Shown one piece after another: positions 54,747-64,000 of a DNA stretch of 64,000 nt. Within the stretch, counting starts at the first letter, position 1, and each line of letters opens with the position of its first letter. The position numbers and the translations under genes were made by a program. Source of the stretch: Euphorbia lathyris (lineage: Eukaryota; Streptophyta; Magnoliopsida; Malpighiales; Euphorbiaceae); contig NC_088914.1 of assembly GCF_963576675.1 (NCBI RefSeq), positions 20,439,001 to 20,503,000 on the forward strand. The letters run 5' to 3'. Under the pieces are notes generated by a model that was given only the letters and a program-made list of their open reading frames with translations, had not been told where the DNA came from and made no database searches.

Positions 54747-56640
54747 CACTAGAAGAGGGCGATAACATCGTGCCTCATGCTGGACTTAATATCAATTAGC
54801 AAAGATGACCTCCAAGTTACTATTAGGTTCTCGTTCTTTAAATATGAGATATCTAATCTAATTTGGGTTGTCATAACAACTTGTTAGAGTCCGTCTATAA
54901 CTTGTGGGGTGAAAGTATCTTTCAGACCCACTACCGAGATTAGATGGACCTATAGGATCGCACGTTTATAAAGTCTGGTTAGAGTGCACTTTCGGGGTTG
55001 CTTGGAATATATATATATATATAACAGTTATCTATATTCAAGCATAAATACATCAATGATGAATTGAGTTTGAGTGAGCCGTAACTTAATTATATTAAAA
55101 TCCAGTTCAGCCCAAGCCGAATAATTTATACCAATAAGGGCATCATTTAATAAGAGATTATGTGTTAATTGATTGAAATATAAATCAAATAATAAATATT
55201 TATCATATTAGATATTTAAAAAAATATATATTGAAATATAAATTAGATTATAATATATATGATATTAGATATTATAAATATGTAAATGAAACATTATTCT
55301 AATGGTTAAGAATATGGTTTGATTTAATCATATTAGCACAAATAAAATGTATATATATAAAGTATACACGCGTACATTTTTACAATTTAATAGTCAATTT
55401 AAAGTAAAAAAGAGTAAACGACATTCTAAAAGTCCATGTTTCAATCTAAGAACAACGAATAAAATAAAAACAGAAACAAAGAACAATAAAAAAATAAGTA
55501 GAAGTAAATTCTGAATGTTAGAGTAAATTTCTTCAACCTCGTATTTTTTTCAACCCATCTTCTATTGTAATTTTGAATGTTTAAAGTAAATTTAATGGTT
55601 TGTAAATATGACATAGGTTCGCAAACATGATAAATCATAAAACGAGAACCTCAAATGAGTTCTCATTACATAAAATGCGAACATATATCATAAAATGAGA
55701 ACCAAATCATAAAATGAGAACTACAAATGAGTTCTCATAATGCAAACCCAATTAATAATTTACGAACAATAAAAAAAATTCTTACTTTCTCTACTTCAAA
55801 TCTATTATCTGAGTTAGAGATGACTAAAGTGGAAGTTACCGTCCACCAGAATTAGCTTAACATGTGGATATACGGGTTGAAAGTTTGAGAAATTCTTGCA
55901 GAATTCAATGATCGAGAAGTTGGAGATATATGAAGTCAAAGAGTCTAAAGATTTGTTTGAAAGTTTAGAGGTTAATGGGGTGAGAGTTAAAGGAGGTAAT
56001 GGAAAATAAAGGGAAGTGATGGAAATGAAAGTTAAAAATATTAAACATTGTTTGGTAGTTTATAGAATGCAAATGAGAGTTAGAAGTTTAACTTCGTTTG
56101 GTAGTTCAAATATATAGGGAAAGTAAGGTTAAATTTATTCTGCAGAAATAAATTTTTTAATGGACTTTACGTTACTTCCATTAACCTCCCAATTTGAATG
56201 TTAGAGTTTATAGGTTAAAGGAAGTAAACATTTAACTTTTATTAACCCTTCATTTACTCTCTAAAAACAACTTCCAAACAAGGTTAATGTAATATTTAAC
56301 CTTCAATTACTCCGATTTACCTTCATTAAATCGCTTCCAAATAAACAAGGAGTAAATCCAAGAGTATTACTTCTCAAAAAAAAAAAAAAATAAAGGTTAA
56401 AAATATTTAATTTGATAGAAATAGTTATGAAAAAAATAACATCTAGTAAATTACCCGTGTAAATAATGAATCGGTGATTTTAAAATTTTAAACGTTAATT
56501 ATTGTTATAAAGTTCAGATGTTATTACGTGTTTAAACGTTAATTATGAACAAATTGAAGGGGCAACCAAAACGGCAACAGAACATGGACGATCCACTCCA
56601 TACTATTGGCTCGTGTCCTCCACGCGCTCACTCGACGAGC
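54747..56640. other. AT-rich intergenic DNA, possible old MITE
   Basis: It contains a TA run near 55009 and two copies of a block ending CAAATGAGTTCTCAT (near 55655 and 55728). At 55950-56360 weak inverted ends (TTGTTTGAAAG and CTTCCAAATAAACAA) suggest an old MITE. No gene is supported. Confidence 0.45.
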
Positions 56641-56702
56641 ATAATCGCTCTGTTGGCGGCATCACTTCCTCACCATATTCTCTCTTTCCTCCATGTATCC
56701 TG

Positions 56703-56710
56703 TATATATA
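56703..56710 (+). promoter_or_regulatory. TATA box candidate of the dNTPase gene
   Basis: TATATATA lies about 138 bases before the ATG at 56841, followed by a pyrimidine-rich stretch (CTTCTTCTCTTTCTC) typical of plant 5' UTRs. The expected transcription start would be near 56735. Confidence 0.5.
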
Positions 56711-56840
56711 TTCAGACCTTCCCTCTTCAGCTATCAGTAACTGCTTTTTCAACCTTCTTCTCTTTCTCTTTGTTCAAACCCTAGATTTCTGCTGTACATC
56801 TTTCATTTCTATTCTCTAATCATTGTTCTCTCAGCTTACC

Positions 56841-59800
56841 ATGGGAACTTCGTCCAAAGAGCACTCCTGCTCTGCTTCTTACCAGGATCGCAGATTCTCG
56901 AAGCAGGTTCGTGATAACGTCCATGGCAACATCTATCTGGACCCGGTATATTTTTTCTTCTTCAATTTTCACTTCTATTTGCTGTTCTGTCTTTGAATTT
57001 TCTGTTCTCGTTTGTGTGCTTGGAGTTGTGAGAAACGAGAACTGCCTACTGATTCATTACTCGAATTCTTCTTGCCAGTGATTTTTTTTTAAGTAAAATG
57101 AATGTCGTTTACCTGAGTCTGAACTGGCCGTAACTGAATAAGGAATTTTGTTGATTTTGAATAAGGAAGAAGCATTGAATCAAATAGGGAAGTACATTGT
57201 AAGGCATGCATGTTTTCCATCTGCAAAGAGGATTAAGAAACAAGATATAATGGAGGATTAATGAACTATGTATGATTAAGGAACAGGAAAAGGACAATAT
57301 AGAAGAATCAGAAATAGATTGTTATGTGGAGGAAGAAGAGATGAAGAAACATACAGTATTCAATTGAGCGTCAGCGGAAGTCTTCTAAGTTTTTGCACTA
57401 ATATATCGGTTTCTGTTTGCCTGTCTAGTTAGCTGATAATTAGTTGAAGCGTTCTAAGTTTTTTTCGCTAATAATTTTCGACTCTTAATATACTCAAGAT
57501 CTTCATATTCATCACGGTTCTCTGTCTAGTTTATGTGGTTAAAATCGTTGTTAAAACTTGTCGTATTAATTTCCTTTTTAATGTTATAGCCTCGTTTCAA
57601 CTTTCATATGATATATACGTCTGGTCCGGCCTGGAGTTCCTTAACTAGAAATCTGAACTTGAAACTCTCTCAATTGATGATATGCCGCATCTCTTAATGT
57701 GTTCGTAGAATTTCTTATGATCTCAGAAATTGTACCTCCAACTTTTTTCAGTTAAACAAGTATTATAGGGGGAGCATGTAATGTGAGAGCTAGATATAAT
57801 GACTTTTTGGTGTATTATTTCAGATCTTTCTAAAGTTTGTTGACACAGAGCAGTTTCAGAGGCAAGTTTGATTCAGTAATTTTTCTCTTCAGTTTCATAA
57901 CTCAGACTCTAATCTGACAAAGTTACTGTATGTTGCAGACTTCGTGACTTAAAGCAACTTGGTGAGTGTTTATCCTTTCTAGAGATGATATCAGTTAAGA
58001 GTTGTAGAATTATCTAGTTGTTCAAGCAATAATTCTCGTTGGTAATTTACAAGATATTTTAAATTTTTGTTGTACTTGCATTAGACTTGATGCTGATGAT
58101 GATGGCCTTTATCTCATTTCGTATTTGGCTTTTCTAATGGTATATATGCATTAAAATTCTCATCTCTGTTCTCTGGATTTGGGAACGGTTAGTTTCCAAC
58201 CTATGAAAGCACCACCACTCCTGCCTAGTTAATTCTTTGACATTATTTTCTTTATTGATTCTAACTGGGAGAAGAGAACTGCTTTAAACAATGATTATCA
58301 TTTTCTGGATCTTAAAAATTTGGATCTGTTATATATTATAAAACTTAATTGGTGATTATTTACTGAATTTTTTTTGTGTATACTGTGGTTGACTTATTGT
58401 TGACTATAACTAAGTGAATATTACATTTTTTTTGTTTGATGAAATAGAAAAAATTCTATCCACTTTAATTAGTTTAGCTTGTCAACATTTCATATTTGGG
58501 TTCTAATTAGCTAGTAGTTGTTATTTGGTAAGATGGCTACAAATGTTCATGGCTTTGTGCTGCATGAATGTGTGGTTCATATAACATTCTCCTTAATCAA
58601 GTCTAGTGAGTGAACCAACATATAATCAACTGCAGGTTTAACATATATGGTTTATCCGGGAGCTGTACATTCTCGTTTTGAGCACTCACTAGGAGTATAT
58701 TGGCTGGCCAGTGAGGCGGTTCACACAATCAAAAATCACCAAGTAGGACATGTCCTCTGTTTGGTAATTCTCATTGTTATTCATAATAACTGGAATGGTT
58801 TACTAAGATCTTCATGACCCATACAGGGCTTTGAGCTTGATATTGATGAGATGGATATAAAGACAGTGAAACTTGCAGGTATGCTCTTGCTTTTAATAAT
58901 TCTTTGCAAAAGCTTTGTTGTTTTCAGCCAATGTATTTCTTTTCAATTCTGTTTAGGACTCTTGCATGATGTTGGACATGGGCCATTCAGCCACTTGTTT
59001 GAACGCGATTTCCTGCCCCAGTTTAATAAGAGCTATGAAAAGAAATGGTAACTATGCTGCATTTGATCTCATATAGGATGTAGTTTATTTTTTCCATTGG
59101 GCCATAGTGACTCCATGGGTATTAAGTTCGAATTTTACACCTCAGCATCTAATGTCATCAATGGTGAAGCTAGTAAAGGAGTTAAGTTAAAATATTTTAT
59201 TGACATTTATCTGTTACCTTGAATTTGGAAACCTGAAAAGTAATTTACTGAACTAAGCTACTCCAGATTCTAAGTGTAATTTTAGTGAGTACGGCCATTT
59301 TAAACTATCTTCAATCTTTTTTAATACTTTGCAATATTAATTGCAGAAGTAACGAGGCTCTTCCAACTACTTAACAAAATTTTTTTTTTTTTCCTATTTT
59401 GTAAAATATTGTTTGTTAAATCATCAAAGAACACTAATTTTTCGTGTCCATGACAAATTCTTTTTATAGGCTTGGGTCTTTCCTTGAGCCAAAATCTTAA
59501 TATGACTCTTCTCATCAGAAGATTCTTTTTATCTTGTTTTTCAGGTCTCATGAGGATATGTCCATAAAAATGATTGACTACATTGTAGACTCGCATCACA
59601 TTGACATAGATCCCGAATGCCTAAAGAAAGCAAAGGTTGTTTATTTTATCTTTTGTTATTTCTAACCTTCACTAAAACCATTTGACACTTTGAGAATTCT
59701 ATTATCCCATCGTTGACATGATATGATAGTTTTAAGATCTTTTTATTGTTATATTTTTTTTTTCTAGGTGAATAATCATTTGCAATCCAATTCTTTATTC

Positions 59801-62166
59801 TTGTTGCAGGAGATGGTAGTTGCTAGCACTGAACATGGTCATCATAGAGTAAGCCTTGTCTGTGTTACTTTTTTATTTTCTCGAGTTTCTAACTTTTGTC
59901 TAACTAAAATTTCTTCTGATATAGACTGCAAATAAAAAGAAATTTTTATATGATATCGTTGCAAATGGTAGAAATGGAATAGATGTAGACAAGTAAGCTA
60001 TCTCAATTTTTCTACTATTTGTTCCTTTTCTCTTTGGCATTACTCTATGCAGATTGACTATCAAATTTCCTTCTCAGGTTTGATTACATTGTTCGCGACA
60101 CCCGGGCTTGTGGATTGGGGTGTGGTTTTGAGTTTAAGAGGTATGTATAAGTCCTCAATTATCTGTTGTCCTTTATGATGCAATCTGAATTCAAACACAG
60201 ATCTGGTCTGTTGCATCTTATGTTTGCCAATCCAGGTTAATGGATACGATGCGTGTTGTAGGGGATGAGATATGCTTCCGTGCCAAAGATTGTCAGTACC
60301 TGACTGTCTTTATCTTGGTTTTGCTAGCAACTTGCATGATTTTTAGCTTATAACTCATGTCATTGTCAGATCTTACTGTCCACAAGTTATTTACTACTCG
60401 TGCTGACATGCACCGAACAGTCTATACGCATGCAAAAGTAAAGGTGCAGATTTTTTTTTTCGTTTTTTTGAGGAAATAAGTAGCCATGATGTTATCCAAA
60501 TGATGACACAATTGGGTTGACAGATTTTCATTTCTTATCAGGCTATAGAACTCATGGTTGTTGATGCTTTGACTAAAGCGAATAGTTATCTTGGAATTTC
60601 AGATGCAATTCATGACCCAGATGAGTTTTGGAAGGTTTCTTTTTACTTGCATAAATGCCAATTGAATCTATTTATTCTCCAAGTCTCCTTTCTTTTAGAT
60701 TACTAATGTTATTCTTTTGACAAATGCAGTTAGACGACTCTATACTGAAATCTATTGAAACTAATTCCAGCAAGGAGCTCAAAGAAGCAAAAGAATTAAT
60801 CCTCCGGATTAGGAGAAGAGATCTATACCAGGTAATTGGCATTTTATCTTGAAAGGAAGAGTTCTTTTTATTGTGTGTTACAGTAACTTGTTAACATAAC
60901 TGCTGTGGATCTTCTCAACATGCATTTATGTCATAAAGTCTAAGGCAAAATACATTATGTCTGCAGTTCTGTAATGAGTTCTCTGTTCCAAAAGACCAGT
61001 TTGAGCACTTCAAAGACATCACCCCGCAGGACATTGTTTGCTCCCAGGTTCCAAAAGATATACCATACTACTATTTCGTTAACCCAGAGAAGTAGAAACA
61101 TTATCTCAAAATTGTGGTTTTTTTACCAGAGAAGTAATCACAGTACGCTGAAAGAGGAAGATGTCGCTGTGAGCATTACAAAGATTGATTTGACTCGTGG
61201 AAGAAATAATCCACTGGATAGGTAAATGATATGAGGAAAGACACAACAATGCTTGTTGGTGTAAATTTCTTCGATAGATTTGCATCTTCAAATCTTTTAT
61301 CTGACAATTTTCTCTTCTTTGCATGTAATCTGGCATGCAGCGTCAATTTTTTCAAGGTACTTATCACTTCCACTGCTCTTTCTTTTCAGTTCTTTTATCC
61401 TTGCACTCCTTTTCAAGGCTACAAGTAATTGCAAGTAAATTTAATACAGTAAATATTATTTGATAGATGGACTGGAATTGAGGCAAATATTTGGATTGAT
61501 GGAATCACTTTTTTTCTTTTCTTAAAAGAAAAATTACATGGTGTTGCAGAGTAATAAAATAGTTCTTTTTTTATTTCATTGCTGAATATTGAAGAATACA
61601 AGAAAAATGCCACTGTACATCAAACGCTAGTCACAACTCTTTGTCATATTATGGAAATTTGCTCCTGCTCTTACTGTTAAACCTATAATATAATATATCA
61701 TCAAGCCCACCTGATACGAGTAAATTTGCCTAAATTGAAAATTCAATTTAGTGTTCTAGTGTTAAAACTGAATAATTTAGGGGTTTTGAGAAGTATAGAT
61801 ATATTTTTGAAGACTAATATGGCTAGTGTTTTTGTCAGGATTATGAGAGCGAAGGTAAATTCTCAATACAAGATAATCTCATCAGTCACTTGCTGCCTTC
61901 TTTTTATCAAGACAAGATTGTGAGGGTGTATGCCAAGAAGCCTGAACTGGTTTGTGAAAAATACTACTTAGTATAAGAAAATCATTATCAGCATACTAGT
62001 CACAGGGTTTGAATCAAGTAATTGATGTATGAATTTATCATATATAATACAGGTTGAAGCTGTGTCTGAAGCCTTTGAGAACTTTCAGGAGAAGACATAT
62101 GGAATGAAGGCACAGGTACATGCTACACCTGAAAAGAAGAAACAACGCAAACTTTTACTTCACTGA
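56841..62166 (+). CDS. VEN4: SAMHD1-like HD-domain dNTP triphosphohydrolase (VEN4 type)
   Basis: Nineteen exons: 56841-56945, 57824-57861, 57939-57961, 58636-58742, 58827-58878, 58957-59047, 59545-59635, 59810-59848, 59925-59992, 60078-60140, 60236-60291, 60370-60443, 60542-60634, 60730-60831, 60967-61047, 61130-61221, 61341-61356, 61839-61949 and 62053-62166; phase is kept throughout, giving 471 residues. SAMHD1-type enzymes cleave dNTPs to nucleoside and triphosphate and set the dNTP pool; Arabidopsis VEN4 is a homologue linked to chloroplast and leaf phenotypes. Metal ligands are visible: H72 in RFEHSLG, H112-D113 in [12 protein letters not shown] and D212 in FDYIVRD. There is no SAM domain, as in plant members. 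Intron 2 has a GC donor and exon 17 is only 16 bp. It appears intact. Confidence 0.92.
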
Positions 62167-62488
62167 GCTCTGTATGGCTCTCTATTGTAGACATCACCAA
62201 TCTCGCTATACTGCTTGACCTACACATGTGTGGCTCTATTTAGAATTTATACATACTATGTTGGTATTAATTGTTAAGGAAAAACAAAAAAAAAAAAAAA
62301 AAAAAAAATTAAAAACTAAGTTTGTGAATCAGCAAATGTATAAATCCAGATCTTCTTACCCTTTTTCTTCATTTACATGTAAATCCCTGCTTATGTGTAC
62401 ATGTTTCTCTCACATACGGACAATTGTACGCATATTGCAATTAATGTAGTTTCATTCATGTGTTTTGTGTTGATCATATGATCTTTTT
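62167..62488. other. 3' UTR and flank of the dNTPase gene
   Basis: An A run of about 24 lies at 62287-62310. No gene is seen; the probable 3' UTR lies in this interval. Confidence 0.5.
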
Positions 62489-62694
62489 TGGCAAAAAGCA
62501 TCCTGAGGGCCTTGATCTTTCATTGTTTGGTGTATTAAGCATTCGATCTTTCATTTAGACACATTGAGCCCTGATCTTTCATTGTTTGGTGCATTAATCC
62601 TTCGATCTTTCATTTAGACACATTGAGCCATTGATCTTTCATATATGGGTGTATTAGGTCCTTTTGTAAATTAGTTCATATATGGGTGTATTAA

Positions 62695-63493
62695 GGGCCT
62701 GTTTGGTTCAACTGTTAGCTAATAGATGTTGTTGTTGCTGTTTGTTGTTTGCGGTTGTAGTAGGCTGTTTGTTATTAGTTGTTTAATTATTAGCGTTTTA
62801 CTCCAAACCGCAGTAAACATATCGTTTGGTTAGGTTTATATAACCGCAGCGTTTAGTATTTTCTCTGGACACTGCAGCATTTTGGAGCTTTTCATGGATA
62901 GTTGTTTGTAGTTACTTGGTATTGACAAAATTATCATTCTTATTTCCACAAAATGTGTTTCCTTTTTTACATTATTTTTTATTTCTAGAGCAAAATTATC
63001 GAAAAACAAAGTTTTGTTGCGTTCAATAAATTTTTTATTTTTTATTCTTTATATAATTTATTTTTATTAATTTGTATAATATATTTTTTATTTTATAATT
63101 TATTTGCAGATTAAGGGGGTGTTTGGTAGCTGCTTTTCGACCTCCTGTTTGCCTTTTCACTTTGAAAAGGAGAGTTTAAGGTTTTTGGTTAGACACCTCC
63201 TGTTTGCCTTTTGGAGCCGAAAAGTAGCTTTTTATAAAAGCAGGGAATCCCTGCTTTTTGGAATAGCAGCCTTTTCAAACAGCAAACTGTAACAGGAAAC
63301 AGCAAACAGCAACAACAAACAGCAGATAAAACAAACGGACCCTAATTTAAAACATGCCCATATTAGAAATAAATATATACTAACAGTAGCAGTTCAGTAT
63401 AATTTTACCAAACACTAATAATTAAATAATTAATAACAAACAGCTTACTACAACAACAACATCTACTAGTTAACAGTTGAACCAAACATGCTC
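62695..63493. mobile_element. Harbinger/hAT-like MITE (middle of three)
   Basis: The left end GGGCCTGTTTGGTTCAACTG and the inverted right end GAGCATGTTTGGTTCAACTG extend to about 45 bp, including GTTGTTGTTG. TTAA lies on both sides (62691-62694 and 63494-63497). Non-coding. Confidence 0.7.
63115..63342. mobile_element. small MITE (inner of three)
   Basis: The left end GGGGGTGTTTGGTAGCTGC and the inverted right end GGGTCCGTTTGTTTTATCTGC are flanked by TAA (63112-63114 and 63343-63345). It is 228 bp; a CAAACAGCAA-type repeat fills the right half. Confidence 0.65.
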
Positions 63494-63896
63494 TTAATAC
63501 ACTCATATATGAATTGATTTATAAAAGGACCTAATACACCTATTTATAAAAGATCAAGGGGTCAATGTGTCTAAATGAAAGATCGAGGGCTTAATGCACC
63601 AAACAATGAAAGATCAGGGCCTTAATGTGTCTAAATGAAAGATTGAGGGCTTAATGCACCAAACAATGAAAGATCAGGATCTACTAGCTAATAGTTGAAT
63701 CAAACATGCTCTTAATACACCCATATATGAATTGATTTATAAAAGGACCTAATACACCTATTTATAAAAGATCAAGGGGTCAATGTGTCTAAATGAAAGA
63801 TCGAGGGGCTTAATGCACCAAACAATGAAAGATCAGGGCCTTAATGTGTCTAAATGAAAGATCGAGAGCTTAATGCACCAAACAATGAAAGATCAG
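63461..63896. repeat. 218-bp tandem segmental duplication at the right arm
   Basis: The block starting ATCTACTAG at 63461 recurs at 63679 with a few changes and again carries the AACATGCTCTTAATACAC junction of the middle MITE. It therefore duplicated MITE end and host arm together, after the MITE inserted. Confidence 0.8.
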
Positions 63897-63918
63897 GGCC
63901 TCAGGATGCTTTTTGCCA

Positions 63919-64000
63919 TTTTTTTTTATCAGAAAATAAGATGAATGTTGGGGAAAAAAAAGAAAAAAAGAGATTCTAATTTAATTTTAGATGTTAAAAC
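63919..64000. other. window edge, nothing recognised
   Basis: T- and A-rich sequence without visible features. Confidence 0.5.

Larger units (their letters stand above)
62489..63918. mobile_element. inverted-repeat element with GATCTTTCAT repeats (outer of three)
   Basis: Ends TGGCAAAAAGCATCCTGAGG are perfect inverted repeats. Inward, both arms carry alternating units around GATCTTTCATTGTTTGGTGC and GATCTTTCATTTAGACACAT. Two further elements are nested in it (62695-63493 and 63115-63342). No target duplication was clear and no protein is encoded. Confidence 0.7.

Noticed and set aside
1..64000. A new multi-gene defence or metabolic system
   Set aside because: The three real genes are separate housekeeping genes and the rest is transposons; nothing indicates a co-functional cluster.

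Overview
This is nuclear DNA from a flowering plant, most probably a eudicot. The evidence is the tRNA-Met-primed Ty1/copia elements, plant-type LINEs carrying an RNase H domain, Helitron, Mutator, hAT, Harbinger and Stowaway elements, and three intron-bearing host genes that match plant housekeeping families. I cannot name the species. Overall the window is AT-rich and most of it is transposon.

Layout. 1-15330 is a four-deep nest of copia retrotransposons: A (minus) sits in the integrase of B (minus), B in the integrase of C (minus), and C in the LTR of D (plus). A Mutator-type MITE sits in C's LTR. 15866-21638 is a nearly complete but broken plant L1-type LINE. 22577-27475 is a candidate Helitron that hosts a Pack-MULE (25249-27334, perfect 9-bp target duplication) carrying a spliceable piece of a host gene; a 264-bp mini-Helitron sits inside the Pack-MULE. 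27540-28810 is AT-rich tandem repeat, followed by a LINE RNase H tail, a tRNA-derived SINE-like unit and a 5'-truncated LINE with a long open frame (29846-32206).

The gene-bearing half follows. PRP17/CDC40, a WD40 splicing factor, is at 32701-36352. A nine-exon RlmN/Cfr-type radical SAM rRNA/tRNA methyltransferase is at 38191-44488, with three transposons in its last intron. A 19-exon SAMHD1/VEN4-type HD-domain dNTPase is at 56841-62166. I rebuilt the exons by hand from splice sites and reading phase. All three genes appear intact and are on the plus strand. They have no obvious shared pathway beyond general nucleic-acid housekeeping (splicing, RNA methylation, dNTP balance).

Between and after the genes lie a LINE tail (45480-46626), several non-autonomous hAT, Mutator and Harbinger-like elements, a 1.2-kb fold-back element built of smaller palindromes, a CACTA end beside a dead PIF/Harbinger transposase, and a mitochondrial-type tRNA-Tyr relic. 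The right edge holds a three-level nest of inverted-repeat elements. I found no CRISPR array, prokaryotic operon or clearly new enzyme system. The strongest unusual signals are the Helitron/Pack-MULE/mini-Helitron nest with its captured gene, the palindrome-of-palindromes element, and the low-complexity Harbinger-like element.
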